From Clostridia bacterium (GTDB lineage: Bacteria > Bacillota > Clostridia > Peptostreptococcales > Acidaminobacteraceae), in NCBI GenBank assembly GCA_016937975.1, contig JAFGVN010000021.1, positions 1-64,000 on the forward strand: a DNA stretch of 64,000 bases. Reading direction: 5' to 3'. Positions 27,148 through 35,165 of the stretch are shown in pieces. Position 1 is the stretch's first letter, and each line of letters starts with the position of its first letter. Made by a program: the position numbers and the translations under genes. The notes below the pieces were generated by a model. That model had not been told where the DNA came from, made no database searches, and worked only from the letters and a program-made list of their open reading frames with translations.

Positions 27148-27777
27148 ATGGAGATAATCAAAAAAAGTAAGCAAGAGAGTTTCACTGTTGGTTTAGGCAT
27201 TCTAATCCTTCTGATGGGTTTATTGTTACCAATGTATTTCATGGATAACTTAGCCATAGGTTTGTTGCTGTATGCAGTACATGTTATTTTGGTATTGATC
27301 ATTGGTAAAAGATTTTATCGTATCAAAATCAATGATGGTCCAACCGCAAAATTTTTTAGTATATTAAAGAAAATTGTATTTTTGAAAGTTATTTTAATAA
27401 TACCTGGCATTCTACAGTTTTTAATTGAAGCCATGATTGGTACGGAAAATGTATATGAAGGTATCGCTTATGGTGGCGACTTATTAAGTAACATTATCCA
27501 GTTTATTTTGATTATTGTTTTGACACCTATTATTGAAGAAACTTTCTTTAGAGGAATCTTCTATAAGGTTCTTTACTTAAAATTAAGTGAGGAGGCTGCA
27601 GCTTTTATTACAAGTGTTATTTTTGCCTTGCTTCATCCAGGTGCTCAACTACAAATCTTTGTATTGTCTATGTTTTTATTTAAGTATGTACGTGAATATA
27701 ATCTAAAGACAGCCATGTTTATACATGGAGGTTTTAATTTAATCGGCATGCTTGCAGCGACATTTGCCCTTATGTAA
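27148..27777 (+). CDS. CPBP-family intramembrane glutamic endopeptidase
   Basis: A 209-aa polytopic membrane protein of the CPBP (CAAX/bacteriocin-processing, Abi) family. Catalytic motifs are EETFFRG near residue 130, the F-x3-H motif FALLHPG near 158 and HGGFNL near 193. Family members cleave within or near the membrane and are linked to bacteriocin immunity or protein processing; the substrate here is unknown. GGAG seven bases upstream supports the ATG at 27148 and lies inside the broken small lipoprotein frame, suggesting the two formed one unit. Confidence 0.88.
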   Translation: MEIIKKSKQESFTVGLGILILLMGLLLPMYFMDNLAIGLLLYAVHVILVLIIGKRFYRIKINDGPTAKFFSILKKIVFLKVILIIPGILQFLIEAMIGTENVYEGIAYGGDLLSNIIQFILIIVLTPIIEETFFRGIFYKVLYLKLSEEAAAFITSVIFALLHPGAQLQIFVLSMFLFKYVREYNLKTAMFIHGGFNLIGMLAATFALM

Positions 27778-27778
27778 A

Positions 27779-27810
27779 AAAGACCAAAGGTTATAATACC
27801 TTTGGTCTTT
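27779..27810. terminator. Bidirectional terminator between CPBP gene and ferredoxin
   Basis: A perfect 13-bp stem AAAGACCAAAGGT / ACCTTTGGTCTTT, with A-rich sequence on one side and T-rich on the other, serves the + strand protease gene and the - strand ferredoxin gene. Confidence 0.85.
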
Positions 27811-27836
27811 CACTCTTAACCCTTGTATGGTAAAAC

Positions 27837-28034
27837 TTATTGCATTGAAACTGCACCCATTGGACAGACTCTAACACATTTGTTACAACCGATACACTTT
27901 TGTTTATCAATTTTTGGTGCTTTTGATCGGAAAAATCCACCTTCTTGAGTGACTGCTCCTACTGGACAGATTCTTTTGACTGGACAAAATGGTGAACGAT
28001 CACATTTACTTTCATTAATAACAGCTACTTTCAC
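27837..28034 (-). CDS. Small ferredoxin-like 4Fe-4S protein
   Basis: A 65-aa protein with a complete C-terminal motif CIGCNKCVRVCP (Cys47, 50, 53, 57) and an unusual N-terminal motif C-x5-C-x5-C-P (Cys11, 17, 23). One cluster should be fully ligated, using Cys23, 47, 50 and 53. The other has only three candidate cysteines (11, 17, 57), so it may be a 3Fe-4S or absent. It is a soluble electron carrier, downstream of nqrF on the same strand but separated by a terminator. A GGAGGT site precedes the ATG, with a CCCC/GGGG mini-hairpin just upstream. Confidence 0.85.
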   Translation of the reverse strand: MKVAVINESKCDRSPFCPVKRICPVGAVTQEGGFFRSKAPKIDKQKCIGCNKCVRVCPMGAVSMQ

Positions 28035-28116
28035 ATAAACCTCCCGCTCCCCTACACAGGGGGTTTATGACAGTATAACAGGATACAATTTTAAAAGCAA
28101 GAATATTTGATTAAGA

Positions 28117-28145
28117 AAAAAACTAATTCATTGAATTAGTTTTTC
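28117..28145 (-). terminator. Terminator at the end of the nqr operon
   Basis: AAAAACTAATTC and GAATTAGTTTTT form an A/T-rich stem that gives a T-run when read on the minus strand. It lies about 40 nt after the nqrF stop. Confidence 0.7.
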
Positions 28146-28183
28146 ACGTTCTAATTGGATTAATTGATCTGAATAAGAATTAA

Positions 28184-29284
28184 CTATTCAAATTTATCAT
28201 AGAAAATACGATCTTCTGGAATGCCTTTTTCCTTTAAAAGTGGTGTGACAGAGTCAATCATTTTTGGACTACCACATAGATATGCTTCACTTTCAGGACC
28301 ATCTTCCAAATATTTCTTAATTAAATCTGTTACTCGACCAACTTCACCTGTCCAGTTACAAGATTCAGTAGGTTGAGACAAACAGGTTTTTAATGTGAAG
28401 TTTGGCAATTCCTTTGTAAGTTCAGTAAGTTCATCAATCATATATAAATCTTCAATGGTTCTAGCACCAAAGTAAAAAGTTGCTTTACGATCGATTTTAT
28501 GATCTCTCATATATAAGAGAATACTCATGATTGGAGCCATACCAGTACCTATAGCCACCATCACCATTGGACGATCACCTTCATGATAATAGAAATCACC
28601 ATATGGACCAACAATGGTTAACTTGTCATGTTTCTTTAAATGATGGTGTATATAAGTGGTACATACGCCATTTGGAATGTAACCGATAAAGAACTCCAGA
28701 GAAGTTTTTTCTGAAGGAGATGAAGCAATAGAATATGCTCGATAAACTTCTTCTCGGCTACCTTTATATTTAGGCGCTAGTATTTGAGCATATTGTCCAG
28801 CTTTAAAGTGAATTTCATTCCCTTCAGGCAATTTTGCTTTTAAATGACGAATCTTTGGTGTGACGTCATTCATAAATTCAATGTCAAAGTCATATTGCTT
28901 GACATTAAATAATTCTTCTGGAATCTCAATGGTAATATCGTTCTTAACTTTCAGTTGACATGAAAGTCTTACGCCTTCCGCTTGTTCTTGTTTGTTGACA
29001 TAACCGGCTTCTGTTGGCAGAAAAGGTCCACCACCTTCAATGACCTTCACTTTACAATAACCACAACTGCCTTTACCTCCACAGGCTGAAGGAATAAAAA
29101 TTTCTTGATCAATCAGTGCTCCTAGAAGGGTATCGCCACCATCAACAGTAAGTTCATGCTCTTTATTGATGGTTAGTTTTTTCTCACCATAATTACCAAT
29201 GGTTTTATTGGCTAAAGAAAGTAAATAGGCTAGGATACCTGTCATGGCACTGATAATTGCAACAGTCTTTAATATTGTTGACAT
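28184..29284 (-). CDS. nqrF: NQR-type NADH oxidoreductase subunit F
   Basis: The electron-entry subunit: it oxidises NADH and passes electrons through FAD and a [2Fe-2S] cluster. The 366-aa protein has one N-terminal membrane helix, a plant-type ferredoxin domain (CGGKGSCGYC near 67-76 and LSCQL near 112), the FAD-binding motif RAYSIAS near 200 and an NAD-binding domain (GTGMAPIMSIL near 260; YLCGSPKMI near 340). AGGAGGAG precedes the ATG. It is the last gene of the operon. NqrF is diagnostic for NQR rather than RNF. Confidence 0.93.
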   Translation of the reverse strand: MSTILKTVAIISAMTGILAYLLSLANKTIGNYGEKKLTINKEHELTVDGGDTLLGALIDQEIFIPSACGGKGSCGYCKVKVIEGGGPFLPTEAGYVNKQEQAEGVRLSCQLKVKNDITIEIPEELFNVKQYDFDIEFMNDVTPKIRHLKAKLPEGNEIHFKAGQYAQILAPKYKGSREEVYRAYSIASSPSEKTSLEFFIGYIPNGVCTTYIHHHLKKHDKLTIVGPYGDFYYHEGDRPMVMVAIGTGMAPIMSILLYMRDHKIDRKATFYFGARTIEDLYMIDELTELTKELPNFTLKTCLSQPTESCNWTGEVGRVTDLIKKYLEDGPESEAYLCGSPKMIDSVTPLLKEKGIPEDRIFYDKFE

Positions 29285-29292
29285 AGCTCCTC

Positions 29293-29883
29293 CTATTGAA
29301 TTTGTACAATACCTGAAAAACCTAAGAAGGCAAGGGCCATAATCCCTGTAATGATTAAAGTAATACCAGGACCTTCTAAACCTTTAGGTAATTTGGCATT
29401 TTTTATTTTCTTTCGAATGCCTGCCAATGAAACGATTGCGAGGGTCCAACCGATACCGGATCCTGCACCAAATAACACTGCTTGAATTAAATTATAATCT
29501 CTAATGACCATAAATAAAGATACACCTAGAATTGCGCAGTTTACAGTAATCAGTGGTAAAAAGATACCAAGAGAATAGTAAAGCTGTTCAAAGAACCGTT
29601 CAATAATCATTTCAACAAGTTGAACAAATGCTGCAATGACGATGATAAAGATAATGAATCTTAAGTATTCCAACCCTAATGGTTCTAAAATATAGTTATA
29701 AATTAAATAATTCAGAAGTGAAGTAAATGTTAAAACAAAGGTGACGGCTTGTCCCAAACTTAATGAAGTTTCTATTTCGTTTGAAACGGCTATAAAGGAA
29801 CACATCCCTAAAAAATTGGATAAAATCATATTGTTTGTAAATATTGAAGCGACAAATATAATTAAAGGATTAATATCAACCAT
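29293..29883 (-). CDS. nqrE: NQR-type complex subunit E
   Basis: A 196-aa membrane protein with six predicted helices, homologous to RnfA and NqrE. NqrD and NqrE together hold an intramembrane [2Fe-2S] cluster through conserved cysteines. Cysteines lie at MCSFIAVS (about 27) and TVNCAILG (about 113), the expected two positions. It overlaps nqrD by 8 nt and is followed by nqrF after 8 nt, giving tight coupling. Confidence 0.92.
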   Translation of the reverse strand: MVDINPLIIFVASIFTNNMILSNFLGMCSFIAVSNEIETSLSLGQAVTFVLTFTSLLNYLIYNYILEPLGLEYLRFIIFIIVIAAFVQLVEMIIERFFEQLYYSLGIFLPLITVNCAILGVSLFMVIRDYNLIQAVLFGAGSGIGWTLAIVSLAGIRKKIKNAKLPKGLEGPGITLIITGIMALAFLGFSGIVQIQ

Positions 29884-30490
29884 TTGTTACACCTCCTTCA
29901 TCGTTTTTGAATAAATTCTTTGAAATCCAAATGACAATACCCAGCATGAAGAATGCACCTGGAGGCATGATCATCAAAGTCCAAGGTGTAAAACTTTCAG
30001 GCATCACTTGGAAGCCAAACACTGTACCGAAACCTAACAATTCTCTGAAGAAAGCGATGAACAAAAGAATCATTGTGTATCCTAATCCCATAGTCACCCC
30101 ATCAAAGAAAGAAAGAATAGGGGTGTTGTTTTGAGCATAAGCTTCACATCGGCCCATGATGATACAGTTGGTAATAATTAAGCCTACATATGGTCCTAAA
30201 GCTTTTGACATATCTGGCAAATAGGCTTTTAAGAAAATATCCAAAATAATTACAAATGCTGATATAATCAAAGTCTGTACCATCATACGAATATGCTTCG
30301 GTGTAAATTTTCGTATCATTGAGACTGTAAAGCTTGACAAACCTGTTACGAACATTAAACCTAATCCCATAACCAAAGAGTTCATCATAAGATTGGTCAC
30401 TGCCAATGCAGAACAAATTCCAAGTATTTGCCTGAAAATAGGATTGTCTTTAATAACGCCTTTTATGAAAATCTCTTTAATTGCCTTCAT
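29876..30490 (-). CDS. nqrD: NQR-type complex subunit D
   Basis: A 204-aa membrane protein, paralogue of NqrE and homologous to RnfE. It has six helices with the cysteines at LGICSALAVT (about 25) and ITNCIIMGRCEAYA (about 110). I start it at the ATG at 30490, which has AAGGAGGG upstream; the longer frame to 30559 runs into nqrC. It overlaps the nqrC end by 14 nt and the nqrE start by 8 nt. Confidence 0.92.
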   Translation of the reverse strand: MKAIKEIFIKGVIKDNPIFRQILGICSALAVTNLMMNSLVMGLGLMFVTGLSSFTVSMIRKFTPKHIRMMVQTLIISAFVIILDIFLKAYLPDMSKALGPYVGLIITNCIIMGRCEAYAQNNTPILSFFDGVTMGLGYTMILLFIAFFRELLGFGTVFGFQVMPESFTPWTLMIMPPGAFFMLGIVIWISKNLFKNDEGGVTNG

Positions 30491-31094
30491 AAAAACCCTC
30501 CTTTTTAGCTTCTTCAAGAATCTTTGGAATTTCTCCGTTAAGAATATCTCTGACAGCAAGGGACGTTAATGTAGCTCCTGTAATCGCATCTACATTACCG
30601 CCAATGTCTGTGCCATAGGAAAAATACGGTTCTCGATCTAGAGTAATACTTCTGAATTGGTCTTTAAATTCATCTTCGTCAATACGACCACCTAAACCAG
30701 GGGTTTCAGAATGTGAAATGAAATTTAATCCAAGAATCTTTTCATGGTCTGGACTAAATGCCACATGACCTGTAATAGTTCCCCATAGGCCTTTTCCGCT
30801 TATTTGTACAGCATAGCCTTGAACTTTATTTTCTTTTGTATAAGTATAATATGTACGATCATTTACTTTTGTCTTCTCAAATGAAGCTTCAAATTTATCT
30901 TGTATTTCCTGATCAGATAAACCTTCTAATGAAATATTAAAAGTATAAAAGATTGATTTTTGAATAGAAAGTTCCTGTTGTTCTGAAATGATATCTGTGG
31001 TCACTTCGTTTATTGTTGCTAAAACAAAGGTGAAGATGGCAGTTAACACAACCATGAACAACACAGGAAACAAAATTTGTTTTTTCTTAGCCAT
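30477..31094 (-). CDS. nqrC: NQR-type complex subunit C (FMN-binding)
   Basis: A 205-aa subunit with one N-terminal membrane anchor (about 10-30) and an extracytoplasmic FMN-binding domain. The flavinylation motif DAITGATLTSLAV lies near residue 165, where FMN is linked to the last Thr of the TGATLT segment. Attachment needs the ApbE flavin transferase, which is not in this window. The ribosome site AAGGAG is inside the end of nqrB, which it overlaps by 8 nt. Confidence 0.93.
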   Translation of the reverse strand: MAKKKQILFPVLFMVVLTAIFTFVLATINEVTTDIISEQQELSIQKSIFYTFNISLEGLSDQEIQDKFEASFEKTKVNDRTYYTYTKENKVQGYAVQISGKGLWGTITGHVAFSPDHEKILGLNFISHSETPGLGGRIDEDEFKDQFRSITLDREPYFSYGTDIGGNVDAITGATLTSLAVRDILNGEIPKILEEAKKEGFYEGN

Positions 31095-32025
31095 TTTGTC
31101 TCCTTTCTCTATCTTTAACGAGTTTTACAATCTCATCAATAATTGGAGCAAAGGTATTACCAATTAAAATGGCAAACATCATACCACCAGCAAATAATGC
31201 GAAACCTCTAATGATGACTGTAATAATACCTATGATGGCACCATATATGTATTTTCCTTCAGTGGACTTTGGTGATGAAATTGGATCTGTGGCCATAAAG
31301 AAAGCGCCAAATAATAAACCACCAGAGAATAGTCCGAAAATTGGATTAGGAACTTCACTAACCCCTATGAAATATAATATACCAGAAAGGATAATAAAGC
31401 TGCCTAGTAAGCCGATAACTGTTTCTTTTGAAGCTGTTTTAGTAAAGATAAGGTATAAGCCTGCAATAATAATTAAAATAGCACTTGTTTCACCAATAGA
31501 TCCAGCAATGTTACCTAAAATAACTTTGCTGAGATTTGCCATCTCACCTGTAGAACGGTAATCCAGCATTGGTGTGGATTGGCTAATGGTATCCACAGTA
31601 TAACGTGTTAGGTTTCCTAAAAAGCTCTTTGAAGGCTCAATCCATTCCATTGTCATGACTTTTGGAAAGTTGACATAAATGAAGGCACGACCAACTAAAG
31701 CAGGGTTAAATGGATTTTTTCCAAAACCACCAAAAACCATTTTACCAAAGAGTACACCAAAGACGATTCCTACAATAGCCACATAATATGGTACACTTGG
31801 TGGTAAAGTTAAAGTAAAAAGCATGGATGTAACAATAACTGCTTCAGTAATTTTCTTGGTGGTTTTACGAACGAATATCCACTCGACCAAGGATCCTGCC
31901 AAGGTTACCACTATTAGTAAGGTCAGAACACGCCAACCAAAAAAGTATATTCCTGCTGCCACTAATGGTAGCAAAGAATAGATAACCTTACGCATCATTT
32001 TTTGTTTCATAAAAGATATTTTCAA
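31087..32025 (-). CDS. nqrB: NQR/RNF-type complex subunit B/D
   Basis: A 312-aa polytopic membrane protein, the sodium-translocating flavin subunit. It shows KNPFNPALVGRAF near 102 and a probable covalent FMN site TISQSTPM near 145 (the usual motif is S-G-A-T). It is shorter than typical NqrB (over 400 aa) and close to RnfD in length, so it may be an RnfD-like form. The start is TTG 32025, about 9 nt after AAGGGGG; the next ATG (32010) is too far. It is the first gene of the operon; no nqrA or rnfC precedes it. Confidence 0.88.
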   Translation of the reverse strand: MKISFMKQKMMRKVIYSLLPLVAAGIYFFGWRVLTLLIVVTLAGSLVEWIFVRKTTKKITEAVIVTSMLFTLTLPPSVPYYVAIVGIVFGVLFGKMVFGGFGKNPFNPALVGRAFIYVNFPKVMTMEWIEPSKSFLGNLTRYTVDTISQSTPMLDYRSTGEMANLSKVILGNIAGSIGETSAILIIIAGLYLIFTKTASKETVIGLLGSFIILSGILYFIGVSEVPNPIFGLFSGGLLFGAFFMATDPISSPKSTEGKYIYGAIIGIITVIIRGFALFAGGMMFAILIGNTFAPIIDEIVKLVKDRERRQNG

Positions 32026-32186
32026 ACAATCATTCCCCCTTTTGTAATCCTTATCTATATTCCCATTTTAAACCAAAAAAGAACAAAAAAAGTATTTTTT
32101 TTTATAAAAAAAAGAAAAATTTACATTTTTAGTATAAAATGATTAAAAGGATGAAAAAATGGTATAAGTAATCAGGAGGTATTCTT

Positions 32187-32432
32187 ATGAGAACAATTAT
32201 GGGCATCGAAATACAAAATCGTGAAGAACTTGCAGTAAAAGTACAAGGTTTATTAACAAAACATGGTTGTGTCATCAAAACACGTTTGGGTTTACATGAA
32301 ACAGGAAATTTCTGTAGTCCTTCAGGTTTGATTATTTTGGAATTCGCACCAAATGAATCTGGTGAATATGATGCATTAGAAAATGAATTGAATGACCTTG
32401 AAGGTGTTGTAGCAAGAAGAATGGAATTCTAA
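32187..32432 (+). CDS. TM1266-like iron-only hydrogenase system regulator
   Basis: An 81-aa protein of the TM1266 family (MRTIMGIEIQNREELAVKVQGLLTKHGC...RLGLHETG), an ACT/NikR-C-like ferredoxin fold often found with [FeFe]-hydrogenase genes. It has no DNA-binding domain of its own, so its role as a regulator is only a family label. It is divergent from nqrB, sharing about 160 nt of very AT-rich DNA. AGGAGG precedes the ATG, and a terminator follows. Confidence 0.85.
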   Translation: MRTIMGIEIQNREELAVKVQGLLTKHGCVIKTRLGLHETGNFCSPSGLIILEFAPNESGEYDALENELNDLEGVVARRMEF

Positions 32433-32480
32433 TGTCTTTAAGTGACGAACAAAACTTTAAAATTGGATAAAAATATGATG

Positions 32481-32506
32481 AAAATCGCTAAACTAGCGAT
32501 TTTTTA
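32481..32506 (+). terminator. Terminator after the TM1266-like gene
   Basis: AAATCGCT / AGCGATTT stem with a 5-nt loop and a T-run. Its presence also shows that the long open frame through here is not the true start of proC. Confidence 0.85.
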
Positions 32507-32558
32507 TTGTTTATGGGTAAACATCGTGATATTGTTATACAAAATACAGGAGGTGCAG

Positions 32559-33365
32559 ATGAAAAAGATTGGTGTGATTGGCTATGGTAATATTGGCGAA
32601 GCTATGATTTCTGGCATGTTAAAAAGTAAGTTCACAGTCCCTGAAAAAATTCTTGTAAGCAGTAGAAATGAGAAGAAAATAAAATATGCCATTGATGTTC
32701 TAAAAATAAATGTTACAAGAGATAATTTGAGCGTAGTAGAATTTTCAGATATTTTGATCATTGCTGTAAAACCCATTGCAATGAAAGAAGTTCTAGAGGA
32801 AATTAAAGAATATATAAAAGAAGATCAAATCATTGTCTCAGTAGTTTCTTCAGTAGAGACCAAAGACATTGAAGCGGTTATTGGTAAGCATAAAATTGTT
32901 CGTTCCATGTTGAATACGCCGGTAATGGTCAATGAGGGTATGTCGGCTTTGTCTATTGGAGAAGCAGTAAGCTATGATGAGGAATCCTTAATTGTAGAAA
33001 TGTTCCAAAGTTTTGGACAGGCTGAAATTGTTGATGAAAAATATATGGATGTCATTACAGCCGTTGCAGGAACTTCACCTGCCTATGTTTTTATGATGAT
33101 TGAGGCTATGGCAGATGGTGGTGTGTTAATGGGGCTTCCTAGAAGAAAAGCCTATAAGATGTCTGCCCAGGCTGTTCTAGGTGCAGCAAAAATGGTCTTA
33201 GAATCCGAACAACATCCTGGTGATCTTAAGGATATGGTTTGTTCTCCAGGAGGCAGTACCATTGATGGTGTATACACTTTAGAGACCAATAACTTTAGAG
33301 GTACCATTATGAAGACTATAAAGGATGCCACAAGAAAAGTTATTCGAATTAGAGAAAAGTTATAA
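32559..33365 (+). CDS. proC: Pyrroline-5-carboxylate reductase
   Basis: ProC makes L-proline from pyrroline-5-carboxylate with NAD(P)H. The 268-aa protein begins with the Rossmann motif IGVIGYGNIGEAMISG, has RSMLNTPVMVNEGMSAL near 118, and the ProC signature GSTIDGVYTLETNNFRG near the C terminus. CAGGAGGT at 32548-32554 fixes the start at 32559; the open frame back to 32442 crosses a terminator and is not coding. Confidence 0.94.
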   Translation: MKKIGVIGYGNIGEAMISGMLKSKFTVPEKILVSSRNEKKIKYAIDVLKINVTRDNLSVVEFSDILIIAVKPIAMKEVLEEIKEYIKEDQIIVSVVSSVETKDIEAVIGKHKIVRSMLNTPVMVNEGMSALSIGEAVSYDEESLIVEMFQSFGQAEIVDEKYMDVITAVAGTSPAYVFMMIEAMADGGVLMGLPRRKAYKMSAQAVLGAAKMVLESEQHPGDLKDMVCSPGGSTIDGVYTLETNNFRGTIMKTIKDATRKVIRIREKL

Positions 33366-33378
33366 AATAATTGTTGTC

Positions 33379-33425
33379 AAATCTCGTGCTGTTGTTAAAA
33401 ATATACAACAAATCGAGATTTTTTC
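33379..33425 (+). terminator. Intrinsic terminator after proC
   Basis: AAATCTCG / CGAGATTT with an inner TTGTT / AACAA stem, followed by TTTTT. Confidence 0.85.
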
Positions 33426-33515
33426 ATATTATTTCCAATTGTCTGAATAGTCTGAAAATACACGAGTGTTGAAAAGAATGTGAAAGTATATAGAACAACT
33501 TAACCAAACAAGTAT

Positions 33516-33556
33516 AAAAAAAACTCAATAAACGTTCGGATTATTGGTAAGTTTTT
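33516..33556 (+). other. Leader hairpin upstream of the purine permease
   Basis: AAAAACT-CAATAA pairs with TTATTG-(GTA)-AGTTTTT around loop ACGTTCGGA. The segment loosely recalls a purine riboswitch (GTTTTTAC against GTTTCTAC) but the P3 arm and the closing P1 partner are not visible. It may be an attenuator or a simple hairpin. The rest of the 300-nt gap between proC and the permease shows only the proC terminator and AT-rich promoter-like DNA. Confidence 0.3.
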
Positions 33557-33666
33557 ACGAAAAGTCATTGTATGAAAGAAAGGTTTGAAATGGCGTTGAC
33601 GATTTGTTAAAAGTATATATAAAATGAAGGTAGCGGATTTATTATTTATTAAAAGGAGGCTATCAA

Positions 33667-34989
33667 ATGTTTGAAAAATTATTCAAACTAAAGGAACATA
33701 ATACGAATGCAAGAACAGAGATCATTGCTGGTATTACAACTTTTATGACTATGGCTTACATACTAGTCGTTAACCCATTCATGTTAGGTGATGCAGGGAT
33801 GGATGTTCCAGGTGTGTTTGCTGCTACTGCATTGTCAGCTGCTATAGCAACTTTGGTAATGGCACTAGTTGCTAATTTACCTTTTGCATTAGCACCAGGT
33901 ATGGGCTTAAATGCATTCTTCGTTTATACAGTCGTTATTAAATTGGGTTATACATGGCAAATGGCTTTAACTGCAGTATTCTTAGAAGGTATTATCTTCT
34001 TGGTTTTAACGTTCTTAAACGTTCGTGAAGCCATTCTTAACTGTATTCCAAAGCCAATTAAGCATGCAATATCTGTTGGTATTGGTTTGTTTATTGCATT
34101 CATAGGTTTCGTAAATGCAGGAATCATTGTCCATAAAGATTACAGTACAATTATCGAGATGGGTGACATTTTACATGGAGCAGCATTACTTGCTATTATT
34201 GGAGTTGTCATTACAGGTATTTTAGTCGCTAGAAAAGTTAAAGGCGGCTTACTACTAGGTATTTTCATTACGGCTTTAATTGGTATCCCAATGGGGGTAA
34301 CTGATCTGTCATCATTTGACAGTTCTGGTATGTTTAAAATTCCATCCATGTCAGAAGTATTCTTAAAGTTTGATTTTAGTGAAATCTTTACTTTAAAATT
34401 CTTAACAGTATTATTCACATTTTTATTTGTAGATATGTTTGATACTGTAGGTACATTAATTGGTGTATCAGATAAAGCGGGATTATTAAATGATAAAGGT
34501 GAATTACCAAATGCAAAGAGTGCTTTATTTGCTGATGCGGTTGGTACCACTGCAGGTGCTATTTTAGGTACATCTACTGTTACAACCTATGTAGAATCGG
34601 CTTCAGGTGTTGCAGAAGGTGGTAGAACAGGCTTAACGGCATTCACAACAGGTATCTTTTTCTTGTTGGCATTATTTATTTCACCTATATTCTTGGTAAT
34701 TCCATCAGCTGCTACTGCTCCTGTGTTGATTATCGTTGGTATGTTTATGATGTCTCCAATCGTGAAAATTGATTGGAATGATTATACAGAATCATTACCT
34801 TCATTCTTAACCATTATCATTATGCCATTGGCATACAGTATTTCTCATGGTATTGCATTTGGTGTGATCTCTTACACTGCAATTAAGTTGACTTCTGGTA
34901 AGGGTAAAGAAGTGAGTATTCTAACTTATATTTTAGCAATAGTATTTGTCATTGGTTTTGCAACAGGCGCATTGCATGTTGGAGAGTAA
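33667..34989 (+). CDS. NCS2/AzgA-type purine (guanine/hypoxanthine) permease
   Basis: A 440-aa permease of the AzgA/PbuG branch, a proton-linked importer of hypoxanthine, guanine or adenine. The N terminus (EIIAGITTFMTMAYILVVNP), APGMGLNAFF near 77, FVDMFDTVGTLIGVSDKAG near 255 and GTSTVTTYVESASGVAEGGRTGL near 300 are typical. About 12-14 membrane segments are visible. AAGGAGG precedes the ATG. It stands alone between two terminators. Confidence 0.92.
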   Translation: MFEKLFKLKEHNTNARTEIIAGITTFMTMAYILVVNPFMLGDAGMDVPGVFAATALSAAIATLVMALVANLPFALAPGMGLNAFFVYTVVIKLGYTWQMALTAVFLEGIIFLVLTFLNVREAILNCIPKPIKHAISVGIGLFIAFIGFVNAGIIVHKDYSTIIEMGDILHGAALLAIIGVVITGILVARKVKGGLLLGIFITALIGIPMGVTDLSSFDSSGMFKIPSMSEVFLKFDFSEIFTLKFLTVLFTFLFVDMFDTVGTLIGVSDKAGLLNDKGELPNAKSALFADAVGTTAGAILGTSTVTTYVESASGVAEGGRTGLTAFTTGIFFLLALFISPIFLVIPSAATAPVLIIVGMFMMSPIVKIDWNDYTESLPSFLTIIIMPLAYSISHGIAFGVISYTAIKLTSGKGKEVSILTYILAIVFVIGFATGALHVGE

Positions 34990-35007
34990 TTGATAGTTAA
35001 TCATTAG

Positions 35008-35049
35008 AATGATTTTAAGGTCTTAATTGACTTTAAAATCATTTTTTTG
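35008..35049 (+). terminator. Intrinsic terminator after the purine permease
   Basis: AATGATTTTAAGGTC pairs with GACTTTAAAATCATT (15 bp with one G-T pair, loop TTAATT), followed by seven T. Confidence 0.9.
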
Positions 35050-35165
35050 TTTGTTAAAAACGTCGCCCTATGATGCAGATCTTAAACCTTTGAAATAGAA
35101 CTTTTGAAATCGTTTATTTTTATTAGAATATGGGTATGATAAATTGAGAGTAAAAAGGAGAGAAT

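Noticed and set aside
32442-32558. N-terminal extension of ProC
   Set aside because: It crosses a clear intrinsic terminator (32481-32506), and a strong ribosome site sits just before the ATG at 32559.
33511-33600. Possible purine riboswitch upstream of the NCS2 purine permease
   Set aside because: A GTTTTTAC segment and a CTCAATAA segment resemble parts of the consensus, but the P1 partner strand and the CCGTAAA loop are missing. Kept only as a hairpin.
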